A model generated the notes under the pieces. That model saw only the letters and a list, made by a program, of their open reading frames with translations. It was not told the origin of the DNA and did no database searches. A stretch of DNA of 64,000 nucleotides from Mytilisepta virgata (taxonomy: Eukaryota > Mollusca > Bivalvia > Mytilida > Mytilidae), in assembly GCA_028015205.1 (NCBI GenBank), contig JAPWFG010000018.1, positions 2,976,001 through 3,040,000 on the forward strand, read 5' to 3'. The translations under genes and the position numbers were made by a program. Positions 1-11,620 of the stretch are shown one piece after another; positions within the stretch are counted from its first letter, which is position 1, and the number at the start of each line of letters is the position of its first letter.

Positions 1-193
1 GAATCACTTTATATCAACACGTGAATAGAAGAGATAAGTTGATTCTCTGTCAATAAAAGTATTTTAGAGTAAGGTTAAACAACGTCTAAGACAAATTTTA
101 CCATTAAACCATTTTATGTAAGAAATCAGAACTATTTCTAATAGAATTAAAAATTTTAATGTGCTCTTAAACTACATTGTATCATGGTTTTAG

Positions 194-2529
194 AATGTAG
201 CAATGGAACGTATGGTAGAAACTGTTCTGAATCATGTAACGGATGCGTCGATGACCTTTGCGACCACGTTGATGGTTTTTGTAGTATTATCCAAACTTGT
301 AAACCTGGATGGAAAACCTCACCAAAATGTGACGAGAGTAAGCAGAATATTTATAAGAAAACCTTGAATTATACAAGATTAAATATTACCTGATATGTAT
401 ATTAATATAAAATACACCCGAATGCTCTCCATTCCCTTAATACTATACCAAAATTAAGTAACTGTTTAATATTATCTGTATACATGCTTCAGGTTCATTA
501 TCTATGTATCTATAACATTTAAGGAAACAATTCACAAAACAATGTTCAGTTTATAGTGGAACTGACGTTACAGTTCGTTTTCTAATACAGTGTATCTGCC
601 TCTTCAGTATTCTTTTTTACTAGTTTCTGTTATACTTTTGAAGTGTTTATCAGATATTTCATTATCTTAATTTGTTTACAATGAGAGAGATTTTGGTGCT
701 TTAGATTTATTCATTTCCATACGATTCTTAGTTATATTTATTCTTTATTATATAATATTGTTATCTTATTCGTGCATTATAGTTGGTGTCATGACAGAAG
801 ATTCAGACTCGAGTGCATCTATTGGCACAGGAGTTGGTGTTTCATTATTTGTGTTAATTATCATTTTACTGAGCACGATGATTTATGTAAGGTGGGTATT
901 ACTTTCTTAGCTACTAAACTTGACATGTAATTTCGTACATATATTAAAATCAGTTTAAATGGAACTCCCGCATTACTTTTTTCTAATACTATATCATGGT
1001 ATAATCGCTAGCTATGTAATCGTAATATACTTGAACATTTTTTTCTTTGTAACTTGGTACTTTTGTCCTGAAGAAGATACGTTTAAAACTCTTCAAACAT
1101 AACTCACTTTGATCTTCAATAGTTATTGCTGCCTTGTTTCAAAAAGAAAACTTTATTAAACTCAGTATTAGCTTGTGAGAATCATATTATGACATAAAAA
1201 ATATGTTGTACTTCTACTGGAATCAGCAACTAGCCCTATCATATATTTCGATACTTTCATTTACATGTAATTTTCTAAGCGTAGGGCGGTACCCCAACTG
1301 CAATTTAAAAAGAAGTAATACCAGGAGTCTCGTATTCAGTGTTAGATGGAATTGAAACACCATCCTAAAATTGGTACTTTAATTCAACTTTGCATTCAAG
1401 TAAGGAACATTATTATGTTTGTAGGTTTTATCTCTGAAATTTTAAATTTAAGAAACTAATGAAGTATATTTAGCAGTTCGATGCATAGCATTAAGCTTTA
1501 ACTTTAAACAAGCGACTGCAGAGTAAAGTTTATCTTACAGGCAGCGTAATAGTAGAAATGGTATATGTCGTGGAACAGAACACACTTCTGAATATGAAAA
1601 TACACCTAGAAGTAAAAGTTCCCATTATACAGGTAACTATATCCATTGGAAATGATATAGCGGACACACTTAACGAATCTTACTATAATTGGTAGCTAAT
1701 TGCTTGTTAAATTGATCATACCACGCATATTTCATGTAAAAACGTAATTTGTATTATGACCTCAAATTAGCGTGCATAAGAATAACTTCTGACTTTTAGC
1801 ACTGACGAAACAATTTAAAAATCAATATGATTTTTTGTGTATCGTTTGAATGAACAGTAAGTCTAAGTCAGTGAATAATGTCATTTGACAAACATACTAT
1901 ACGGTAAATATTAGTACTGAAGAAACATAAATGTAGACCCCGAAAATTAAACAAAATTACAGGAAAAAGTACTATAATATAGTTTCAAAGAAATGGCATG
2001 AAGAATTTGATGGATATGAAGCGGATTTCAAGACATTTCACCCATTATTGTCGAAAGGTGACGATTCATAACTATATAGACTGTCTGAATTTTAACAAAA
2101 AACTGATTGTAACCATTAAAGTAAAGACCAACACAAAGAATTAATTATAAATGAAAAAAAACAAAGTATCATTCCGTATTCTTATCAACTGTAGGTGTCT
2201 CTTCCTTGAGAGAACAATATACGACATCTCTTCCTTGTATACTACCTAAAATATTCTTCCGGCATCCGGTATGTTTTAAACGTCAATATTTTATTTTATA
2301 TTCAGATCTTCAAAACATGAATATCGATGAGAGACAAGAAACGGGCTATATAAATACTGGAACATCTGAACATGCATACGATGGCTTGCAGCCGCAGTCT
2401 AAAAATGGAATCGATACCAAACCAGAAGATACAACTAACAATACACAAAATGATACAAATGTTTATGAATCAATCGCTAATAACAAAACAAACGCTGACA
2501 TGGTTATCTATCAAAATGAAATCCTATAA
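194..2529 (+). CDS. 3' end of EGF-like single-pass transmembrane receptor (5 exons)
   Basis: Exons read 194-337, 783-891, 1541-1632, 1983-2057 and 2306-2529 (stop TAA at 2527). Each begins after AG and ends before GT. The first junction, entering 783, and the last two are phase 1; the junction after 891 is phase 2. The frame stays open throughout. Exon 194-337 encodes one cysteine-rich EGF-like module (GTYGRNC, GCVDDLCDHVDGFC, CKPGW) as in MEGF10/scavenger receptor F proteins. Exon 783-891 has an acidic/Ser juxtamembrane stretch, then a hydrophobic segment (VSLFVLIIILLSTMIYV) followed by basic residues, giving a type I topology. The tail has many tyrosines: YENT, YINT and YQNE fit the YxN Grb2-SH2 consensus, and YDGL and YESI fit YxxI/L. 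The acceptor at 1982 is chosen over the one at 1962 because the latter hits a stop. Family knowledge suggests a phagocytic or recognition receptor on the cell surface. The ligand is unknown and the N-terminal part lies outside the window. Confidence 0.8.
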
Positions 2530-2637
2530 AAACAACGAGGGAATATGGATATTTTTATAAAACTGTCTTAAGTTTAATTTTATGTTTAAAATTTTTAAAT
2601 GAAATGCACCTAAGCCAAGGTAACATGGTCTTACATT

Positions 2638-2643
2638 ATTAAA
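2638..2643 (+). promoter_or_regulatory. possible polyadenylation signal ATTAAA
   Basis: ATTAAA lies about 110 bases past the stop of the EGF-like receptor gene. No closer AATAAA was seen. ATTAAA is the commonest variant signal, but in AT-rich DNA it can occur by chance. Confidence 0.35.
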
Positions 2644-2720
2644 TTAGACTACTTTTTTACAAATATTCAAACTTTGATATCATTTTTCTACTTTATTTTT
2701 CAACTACTGGTGTATAATTT

Positions 2721-2888
2721 AGGAGCACATGGGTTCACTCCTGGTTTTTATATAAGTTCGTGTTGTTCATTGTTTTTTTAAGTTTCCTGTGTTTATTTGA
2801 TGTGATTGTGGTTGTTCATTTATCTCCCCGGGTTTGTCTGTCCAATGGATTACGTTTTTGATTTGCTCCTTAGGTATATTTGTACTCG
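2721..2888 (+). repeat. dispersed bivalve repeat, copy 1
   Basis: It begins 'aggagcacatgggttcact' and ends 'gctccttaggtatatttg'. The same order of blocks (ttcactcctggttttt, gtggttgttcat, gtttgtct, gctccttagg) recurs at 26503-26703. It has no coding capacity. I recognise the style from mussel genomic sequence, but the family name is not known to me. Confidence 0.6.
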
Positions 2889-4240
2889 TTATACACGATT
2901 AGGTTGAGGTTAGTTAAAGAAGATCCCTGTTTACCATATGTGGTTGTTGATCAGAAAATCAAGAATGATGAAAGCGAGATACCGTGATAATATGTAAACA
3001 AAGATCACCTATCTTCCCGCCCCTCCCAAAATTTAAAAGACTTCGTTTACCAATGAATATAAGATTTCCGAGATAATTCGCCTCTCTTTGTAACTATACG
3101 TTTTGTGACATGACGTGTTCCCAAAAAATTGGCGAAGTAGTGAAAGAAATTTCAGACACAATGTTTAATGTTTAGTGTTTACCCCCCAAAACTGTACCTA
3201 GAAATCAGCTGCATAGAATTTAAAGACACTCAACAGTGAATGGGTTAAAAAAAACTACAAATTTATGATTTACATGATAAATATTTAAAAACATAGGACA
3301 TTAGAAAGGAAGTTGAAAAATAATCTCTTGATGTATTTATTGCATCACTGATTGTTTAAACAAGACCAACAAAATCAGAGTCGCATTAGATAATTACAGA
3401 CTACATTATAAATAATGAATAAAATACATTAAATCGACACAATAGGGCCCATTAACATTTTACATTTGTCGTGCAAATTAATATTGTCCATAAATTTTAT
3501 CTATTTATCAACTGACATATCCACATGAATAATTATATGTATACAGAAATGGTTTCAAAAATGTATTTTACCACTTTCAAGGGGATCGGTGATCAGAATA
3601 AGCTCACCCTTGCAGAGGATCAAGACACTCAGATTTTCAGTATATTAATTTTTGTAGTTCTTCCAATTCCTTGTCTCTGTCTTCTAGTATGTTTTTTATG
3701 ATGTAAACTATAATTTATTATATATTTGTCCTTTTCCGTCCTTTCGGTTTGGCTTTTTTATGTTTCGGAATATGTCTCAGAAATTCGTTGGGAGATAAAA
3801 TTGATATTATGCCATTTCATTTATCACGTACACGTAACAGAGATAATCAAAGTCTAATGTTTAACTAAATTTAACAGTGTTGAATGCATAACTGCCTCTT
3901 TTAAAGTTTTGCCTTTATTTTAATATCCAAGGAATCCAATTTAAAAAAAAATATTATATAGGATTCTTAGCCAATATTACCGTCTACAATTATAGAATCC
4001 CTTTCCATAACATGTGGGTTATTATGACCAATATTTTCCCACAGAAATTACTCGGTTATGTTTTTTCATTTATGTCCATTTCTCAGAAATCTATTAAAAC
4101 AAGTGATTATGGTTATTCATTAATCTTTCAATACAACAAAATCCATCAACATTAGAGTGTTCATGACCTACATTGTATGCTTTAGTGCTTTCAATAAATT
4201 TATGCATTTAGGCTTATTATTGAAAAACCCTATCGGAATG
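2889..4240. other. intergenic, no gene seen
   Basis: This AT-rich stretch has no open frame with recognisable protein, no RNA gene and no clear repeat structure. A few short homopolymers are the only features I can point to. Confidence 0.5.
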
Positions 4241-4250
4241 TATTCATTAT

Positions 4251-4388
4251 AAAATAACTCATGGGGGCTAGGGAATTGAAGAAATTTACACATGGGCTGG
4301 TGGGCCCGTATATTTATATATGAAACACGAATATGAAGGTCCCCCCCCATGTGTAAAGGACTTCAACTCTATAACTCTCATCAATTAT
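4251..4388. mobile_element. palindromic MITE-like element, copy 1
   Basis: An imperfect palindrome of about 138 bp. The core 'tttacacatgggctgg' is answered by 'cccatgtgtaaa', with further pairing out to the ends. It shares about 85% of its length with 4651-4788 by eye. A run of eight or nine C has replaced part of the right arm. It has no coding capacity, so it would depend on another element to move. Confidence 0.65.
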
Positions 4389-4650
4389 TTCTAGATAGTA
4401 GTCGAATTATGTTATTCAAGAAATATTTGACATACTTATCGGCAACCGTCACGTCGTTCAAAAATCAAGATTACGCCAAACATTGTCAAAATTATTGCTC
4501 TACACAACTGATGTGGTTTTATCGCATGATTTCTTTATAAAAACAAGCAATGTTGTGTGGAAAAAGGGTTCGCGTTAACATGAACAAAGTACCCGGATGT
4601 GCTAAAAGTTGATTTATCAGGTAATAAATCTTTTAAATGATATTCATTAA

Positions 4651-4788
4651 GAAATAATTCATGGGGCTAGAGAATGGAAGAAATTTACACATGGGCTGGG
4701 CCCGTATATTCGAATATAAAACACGAATATGAAGGTCCAGCCCATGTGTAAACGACTTCAACTTTATAACCCTCCTGAATTATTTCTA
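4651..4788. mobile_element. palindromic MITE-like element, copy 2
   Basis: Second copy in the same orientation, 400 bases downstream. The arms of about 49 bp pair from 'aaataattcatgggg' to 'cctcctgaattattt', and 'ttacacatgggctgg' pairs with 'ccagcccatgtgtaa'. The centre (atattcgaatat) is itself palindromic. This copy is the better preserved one. Confidence 0.7.
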
Positions 4789-5739
4789 TTCTTATAGGAC
4801 AAATCCGCTAATTCTGCTTAGTTCAGTTGTCCTATATGTATCTGACATTGGTTTGGCCGTTCCATTTGTATTTTGATGTAATTTGTCATTTTAAAAGCAT
4901 GTCTTGAATAAAATAGGTAATAAATCGTTCAAATGATATTTCACCATTACATTCATATTACGATGTAGTACATCACAGGGCAGCTAAATTTGAGTCACCA
5001 CGACAAACAGTGTATGATTTGATTATCTTGATTGATATTTTGTTTTGCATTTATAAAAAGAACCTATGATGTTTTTCGACTACAATAATCTTTTGTTCAA
5101 AGTCAAAAGCCAACATATAACTCCACATATGCTTCAGTGACTCCGTAGAAGTACACCGTTTTTAAGAAACATAATTTACTACAGTACTGTGCTTTCAATA
5201 TTTTTAATGGAGGGGGGGGGATTAATGTAAGGAATGAAAGTTTAATATACTTGTACTAAAAAAAAAATATGCCGTCACAAACATTAATAAATAATAGATG
5301 GGTATTCTATGTGCAAGAAGGCAGAACATACATGTCTAATAGACACGTAACGTCTAGTTTTGTTATAGATTTCAATATAATTTTTTATTGTTAATATATT
5401 TGGACTTGTTCCTTTGTCACTGGATTTTTCCAGTTTATTTCCTTCTTTGACCTGGTTCTGTATAGTTTATATTATATATTTTATCAAAGCATAGTACATA
5501 CAATAGAATGTTGCTTGGTCTTTTTTGTTTGATATGCGGAAAATTGTAAATTATTATTTCGTTCCTTAATAATAAGATTAACAACAAATTATTCTCTAGA
5601 TTAACACTGTATCTATTCACAAAGAGAAACATACTTTACAGCTTCCTTGTACTAAATACGTGAATATAATAATATTTACGTATTAAAAGGTGATTTATAT
5701 TTTGAGTTTTTCATCAAGTGTCATAAATTTACTTTTATA
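4789..5739. other. intergenic, no gene seen
   Basis: AT-rich DNA with a short run of G at 5211-5220 and no recognisable coding or RNA feature. Confidence 0.45.
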
Positions 5740-7350
5740 CCGAAATCATACGTTTTAAATTTTACTGCTATTAAATTTACAGAATTTACATACTTGTAGA
5801 TATAAATATACCTGAATTTTTCCATAGGGTCTAAGTTTGCCTGTGGCGGCCATCTCTGTTGATCATTTCTGCCTAGTTTGGTTCCAATTGGCTCAACGGT
5901 TTCAGACAAACAGTTTTTAAAATTAATTTCCCCTAGGGTCCTATGTTAAACCAAGCTCGGCTGTGGTAGCCTTCTTAATTGACATTCGGGATCATCTGAC
6001 AAAATTCTGAAAGAGAACAACCTACAGACAATTCCTGTCAAGTTTGGTTCGAATTGGCTTACTAGTTTCAGACAAGACAATTTTTAATGAATCTTCCCAT
6101 AGGGTCCTATTGTTAACTAAGTTTGGATGTGGTGGCCATCTTGTTTGACATTCTGGTTCATCAGACACAATTCTGAAAGAGGCCCATTTCTGCCAAGTAT
6201 GGTTCTAATAGGCTTAGTTGTTTTAATACAAAAAAAAAACGTTTTAATTGAATTTCCCCGTAGTGTCCTATGTTAAACAAAATCCAGCTGGGAGAAGTCG
6301 CGCAATTGTTTTCCTGTTACAGAAGTCATGAAATAATAGACTGCGATTAAGTCTGTGCATTTTCGTTGAAACATGTGAGATGGCTCAAAACGATCGCCAT
6401 ACACTGGCATATATCCAGTTAAAATTTCTGGGTATGAAGTCAGTCTACTTTTTCCGTAATTTGAGAAATCACGAGCCATGGTAAAAAAGTCTCCTTCCGC
6501 AAAGTAAAATGTACCTCTTTCATGCTCTCCATGTAGAATACAAATTTTCTTGGTTTTATTCATTTACTCCTTTCAATATTTTTATGTCAAATGCCTCAGG
6601 TAAATACACTTTTAAAACAACACTAGTTATTCAGTTACCATGGTTGGTTTTGTTACAGTAGGTTCATATCTCATGGTGCAATTATAATTTTTTTTAATGG
6701 ACTTCTTTCGTATCCCTCAGGTCAAAGTTCATTGCAGGTCATGAGCCTGCTGTGGCGGCCATCTTTGTTGACATTCCAGGTCAGCGGACAAATTTCTGAA
6801 AGGAAACCACCTCAGGACCATTGCTGCAAGTCAAGGTTTAAATGGCTTTGTGGTTTCAGACGGGATTTTTTTTATTGAATTCTTCCATAGAATCCAATGT
6901 TAAACTAACTTCAGCTGTGGCGGCAATCTTGGTTGACATACGATGTTATCAGACACAAATTGGACGAAGAACCATTTATAGACCATTTCTGCAGTTTGAT
7001 TTCAACCTGCCTTGTAGTTTCAGACAAGGAGATTGTTTAATACATTTTACCATAGGGACCTATGTGCCACTACTTCTGCTGTGGTCGCCAACTCTGTTGA
7101 CAGTCCGGTCATCTGAATTCTGAAAGAGGACCACTTAACAACAATTTCTGCAAAGTTTGGTTCAATCTTGCCCTGTAGTTCCACAGAAGAAGATTTAAAA
7201 AAATCACCCCCCGCCCTTTTTTCTATTAACAGCAGCTGTGTCGGTTGGAAGTCGAAAATGCCGGACATGTGTTTTGAAGAGGGCAACCTAAGGAACATCC
7301 CACCAAAGTTTTAATTATGATTGTGGTCGGACGAAAGACGGACGGACGGA
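5740..7350 (+). repeat. bivalve satellite-like array, about 160-170 bp units
   Basis: Degenerate tandem units share blocks in fixed order: 'cccatagggtcctatgttaaac', 'gctgtggcggccatcttg', 'gttgacattc', 'attctgaaagagg', 'tttctgccaagtttggtt' and 'ggcttagtggtttcagac'. 'ctgaaag' recurs near 6007, 6174, 6795 and 7116. The array is interrupted at about 6290-6735 by an unrelated segment containing a 96-residue open frame. The same family recurs at 10640-10790 and 11160-11620, and in reverse orientation at 50340-50800 and 63110-64000. Copies this diverged are old. No function is visible. Confidence 0.75.
6273..6563 (-). other. unrecognised 96-residue open frame in a dispersed segment
   Basis: The frame starts at 6563 and contains GTFYFAEGDFFTMARDF, EILTGYMPVYGDRFEPS and YYFMTSVTGKQLR. 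I do not recognise the family. It sits in a segment of about 445 bp (6290-6735) inserted into the satellite-like array. The segment recurs on the + strand at 35726-36328 inside the foldback element, where the frame is broken and its middle is duplicated. Similarity between the copies continues upstream of the ATG, so the repeat is longer than the frame. It may be a captured gene exon or the remnant of a transposon protein. It is not called a gene because no splice structure or family supports it. Confidence 0.4.
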
Positions 7351-7379
7351 CACAAAGTGATGACAAAAGCTCACAAAGC

Positions 7380-9950
7380 CTTTAGGCCAGGTTGGCTAAA
7401 CATGAAACGATATTGTACAAATTAAAAGTAGTAAAGTACGAAAATGTTCACCTAAAGCTGTTTGATATCTTCAGGTTTTGCATATTTTGAACTTTGGACT
7501 CATGGATGCATACACAATACCCTTTAATTTTCCTGTGAAGGTCCTTAACAAATCAAAGCTTCGGTTTAACAAATATGAAACAGTACATTTCCTCTTTCGA
7601 TTTGTTTGCGATATGGATGTGCCTTCTGACTTAGTTTTTCAGATAGTGAAACTGATTTGGGTGAAATGGAGCGAAAATTCAATAATTTCATATTTTTCAG
7701 CTTAATAGTTTGTAACTAAGACAGTTAACTACATGGCATCTCTAAATATCAAAAAATGCTCTTCGCATGAATAATTATGAAAAATTAAACGGGGATATTT
7801 CAGAAAAACCTTATATTTTAAGATGTTATTCAAACATTTTCTTGAGAGATGATATGACATTATAATATCTATATTATGTCCGGGTTATATTTTCTCCCCT
7901 CCTACTGTAATATACTTCCTTATTTTGTTTGTTTATATTATACAATTTCCTTTCATATTCGATATTTGATATTTTTTCTATTCAGTTAAATAATATCTGT
8001 ATCTTCATATTTCATCTCATAAACTTCCCTTTAACGCAATAGTGCACATGTGCGAGAAATACTGTTGTTAATACAAATATAATGCACCGGTAGTTATGGT
8101 CGAGAAATCGGGTATAATGTGGAATTTGTAAAAAAGTTTACCTGTGATAATACTTCGAAAGCCAGTTTTAAATCCTTACTCAACAGATCAAGGTAAGCAT
8201 TTACAATTTTAATGACAAAGTTATAATTTGACTTAACTTACTTCCGTTTCTAGCCTTAGTATGTAGCACAATATGACCATTTTCGCTTTAATAAATAAGT
8301 TAACTTCGGATTGTATAATAGCTGCCCCCATTAATAAACTTTTCTACATAAACCATTTGCTCCAACTAGCGCTCGCGGCGCTCTTCCTAATATGAGACAT
8401 GTGCGACCTGAGGAGCGAGCGAAGCTTGTGCCGTCTTTTAATTTTTGGTATTTAGATTGATCGAATTAGGTTGACAAATTAAATTGGACGTAAATACCAA
8501 AATTGGTCCGAGAAATAAAGGGATGAATGAACTAGTGATTTCATGGGACATGCGCCTAGAGATAATTTCCGGTTTCACCAACCGTAACTTCTTGGACATT
8601 TTTAAGGCCCCTACTGTAGAATGACAGAGAGGTTACGATGGACGCAGCGACTGCCGCCATCTGGCCGAAACGTTTTCAATTGTAGAATGCTTGGCCCTTA
8701 TCATGTATACATATATATATCCGAAATTTGATACATTTAGGAGCGAGTTTCGCTCGCTTATTAAATACAATTCAGAAAGAAAAAAAAATATGATTCCTGC
8801 ACGTTTCGAAGAGCATGCTAATGTTAGCTAGGGAAGGCTAAATTATTCGTCCCCTTCCAACTTCTTTGAGTCCCACTCCACCCCTTCTGAAATAGGTTTT
8901 GTAACTTTTTGAACACATATGACAAAATGCTGGATACTTTATTCGTGGCATTTGCATCATGTGACACCAGCCCTTTTAAACAAATTACCTCCCTTAGTTG
9001 TAGATCTAAAATGATAAAATTGCTTGAATTACGGATAATTTTTCCGTCTCTGCTCTTAAACTAATGTGTCTATGAAAACTTCTTTTGGTGGATATGTACA
9101 CATTTTTCGTTTACTTCTGACGAGAAAGGCTTCAGATTTGAAGTATTACGCTATGGGAGACTTGAAATTATCGTGTTTTAAAAAAATTTTGGCGAAAAGC
9201 AAGGGAGATAAAAGTTATTTCCTCATAAAATTAATCCTCCAAAGTGGTTTCCATATGCGGACAATGTATGCATGATATGGCGTTGTATCTGTATATGTAG
9301 TTTGAATTTGCATTTTGCACTAATTTTGTTTAATTCATATAACAGTTATACTATGGTTACGCTTCCGTTTTTTTTAAACTGAATTGGCGGAAAGTTCTCA
9401 ATGCTGACAATGTTCACGAAAAGAAAGCTAATATTGTGTAGAATGTACCTTTATGCTGATAAATGGCTTGTGAGTTATAAGAATTTAAATATTTGCATTT
9501 TTATTTTTGGGCAAGTATAATGCTTTGTAATGAATGTCGTCAGAGAAATCCAAAACGGCCGCAATGCAAATTAGTACCCGTAATTTTGCCATATGTTGTT
9601 CTTGTCCCGAAGAACCATGAATTGTTTGGTCGTACGGCAAACAGCAATCAATCAATCGTTCAAAAAAAGTTTTATCTGATTTATACGCGGATCTGTACCC
9701 GAAAGTTCAATAGATTGTCACGACTTCACCTGTAAATATATAGGGCTGTCCAATCGTATATGCCGTATTCGAGACTACGTTCCAGGAAGAATTTGATTAA
9801 ATGGTTATTATAAACTGTTACAGAAAAGTTATATAGGCGTTCCTATTTGAAACACGCTTGCAAGTCTATCAATATAGAGTTTTGACAACGTTGAAATGTA
9901 ATGTTCTACATACGTATAATATAAACCTATAGAAAACTTTTTTCAACCTT
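7380..9950 (+). repeat. ancient segmental duplication, copy A
   Basis: Blocks here recur in 11580-13275: 'aggccaggtt' (7385 and 11609), 'atcttcaggttttgcata' against 'atctgcaggttttgcaca', 'agatcaaggtaagc' (near 8189 and 12640), 'cccttccaacttctttg' (8853 and 12966), the run from 'tggtcgta(c/a)ggcaaac' through 'tatacgcggat' (9628 and 13067), and 'gaagaatttgattaaatgg'. Order is mostly kept. No convincing coding exon was found; the 75-residue frame at 7478-7705 is not conserved in copy B. Confidence 0.6.
8290..8405 (+). repeat. left copy of an inverted repeat pair (partner 10803-10896)
   Basis: The blocks 'aacttcggattgtataatag', 'ctgcccccattaataaact', 'tttgctccaactagcgct' and 'aatatgagacatgtg' recur as the reverse complement near 10803-10896. 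The copies lie 2.6 kb apart and could be termini of one element or two insertions of a dispersed repeat. This copy has an extra 'cgcggcgctcttcc' after 'agcgct'. Confidence 0.7.
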
Positions 9951-10639
9951 TACCACAGTATATCCAGGACAACTATAACTCTATGATGATACATGTACTT
10001 GAAAGGGCAATTTAAAGTTTATATATAAATATGAAATGAACAGTTGGAGATTCTGTGAATAGTAAAATGAGATGAAATCATCTGAAAAACAACCAGTTGA
10101 ATAACAGTAGGGCTCAACGATGACGTATCAACCAATCAGATTTATAAACCACGCTTTAAAAACCAAGACAGTAAGATTACAAACAAATTGACTGTTTGCT
10201 AGAACTGCAAAATTAGAGTGAACGGTTCATAATTTAGAGAGCAGGTTCAATATATGCTCGTTTAAATGTAAACCTAGCTAAGGCTCTCATAGGTGCAGTT
10301 CGGATGCAGTCGGTCTATTAAACAAAAATATATGTTGCATTACAAATCACAATCTTCACTCCAAATGTAAAAATTTGAATTTCCTTGTATAATTTTGATG
10401 GATGACTTTCATTTCAGGAATTAGTTGCAAAGTTTATAGTAAAACGACTTCTTACATCTACTCATTTCTATTCCGATGTTAATGTGACGTCTGTTTGAGA
10501 ATAACTCACTCTGATTTAAAATAAACTTTATTTCAACAAATAAAAAGATCTAGGCTAACTCGCATAAACAAAGGAAATACTGTTTTAAATAGACCTCCTT
10601 GTCTTTTAAAAACAAATGACAGAAACAGAAAACAATTAA

Positions 10640-10790
10640 CAAATCAAGCGGACATAATTCTGAAAGAGGGTCAGCTAAGGACCAATGGTGCCATGTCTGG
10701 TTACAGTTGGCTCTGTGGTTTCAAACAAGAAGATTTCTGAATGGAATTTCCCATAGGGTCCTATGTTAAACTAAGTTCGGATGATGGATG
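10640..10790 (+). repeat. single unit of the bivalve satellite-like family
   Basis: It carries 'aattctgaaagagggtcagc', 'ggctctgtggtttcaaacaag' and 'cccatagggtcctatgttaa' in the usual order. The right inverted-repeat copy follows it. Confidence 0.65.
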
Positions 10791-10802
10791 GATGAATTAT
10801 TG

Positions 10803-10896
10803 TTGTCACATGTCTCATATTAGCGCTAGTTGGAGCAAATGGGTCATTTAGAAAAGTTTATTAATGGGGGCAGCTATTATACAATCCGAAGTTAAT
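10803..10896 (-). repeat. right copy of the inverted repeat pair
   Basis: Reverse complement of 8290-8405 ('cacatgtctcatattagcgc', 'tagttggagcaaatggg', 'attaatgggggcagctatta'). It abuts the 3' tail of a SINE. Confidence 0.7.
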
Positions 10897-11160
10897 TTAT
10901 TTATTAACGTCCAGTGGCAACCATGTGCATATCAGGAAGAGAACATGTTGATATGATAATGAATATGATCCCTGCTTTGTACGAATACATATCACCTCAC
11001 TCGGACACATTATACTGACTCCGAGCCGACCGGTCTTTGCTCTTACTCTTAGATGCCGCGTGCTTGGCGGAGAAGCAGCAAATACAAATGCACCAATTTT
11101 AATGTCTTTGGTTCGACCCGGACGGGGATCGAACTCGCGACCATCCGCATTCGGGATGAG
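10890..11160 (-). mobile_element. tRNA-derived SINE, minus strand
   Basis: On the minus strand the B-box-like sequence is 'ggtcgcgagttcgatccccgtc' (reverse complement of 11121-11142). The body mentions 'tttgctgcttctccgcc', and the 3' part 'gttgccactggacgttaata' ends in a short A/T-rich tail near 10890. The same body follows a tRNA-like head at 49563-49745. The A box seems lost at 11150-11160, where satellite-like sequence resumes, so the head is truncated. SINEs of this type are transcribed by RNA polymerase III and moved by a partner LINE. Confidence 0.7.
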
Positions 11161-11620
11161 CAGGCCATGTTGGTTGAAAGTCCGGGTCATCGGGCACAGT
11201 TCTGAAAGAAAGCCATCTAAGGACCATTGCGTCAAAGTCTTGTTCCAATTGTCTCTGTAGATTCAGATAAGATTTATTTTTTTAATCAATTTTCCCACAC
11301 GGTCCAATGTTAAAATATGTTCAGCTGTGGCTGATAGTCCGGGTCATCACAGACACAAATCTGAAAGAGGACCACCTACGAATATTTTCAGCCAAGTTTG
11401 GTTCAATCTGGCCCTTCTGATCCACAGAAGAAGATTTTTAAAACTGATCCCTTTTTTCTATTTTCGGGGATGCCGGACACCCAAGGATCATCGACTAAAG
11501 TTTGGTCAAAATTGGCTGAGTGTTTTCAGAGGAAAATATATTTTTGTAATTGACGAACAGACGAAAGACGACGAACGCAAGGTGATTGCAAAGCTAACAA
11601 GGACTTTTAGGCCAGGTTAG
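11160..11620 (+). repeat. bivalve satellite-like family, two to three units
   Basis: It continues the family seen at 5740-7350 ('gttctgaaag' at 11197, 'aatctgaaagaggaccacc' at 11357) and leads into copy B of the segmental duplication, as the earlier array leads into copy A. The array was therefore part of the duplicated unit. Confidence 0.65.

Noticed and set aside
1963..2057. Exon starting at 1963 after 'attacag'
   Set aside because: The phase fits no in-frame join and runs into TAG. The acceptor at 1982 keeps the frame.
7478..7705. 75-codon frame as a gene
   Set aside because: The homologous stretch in the duplicated copy (11.7-11.9 kb) is not open and no family is recognised.
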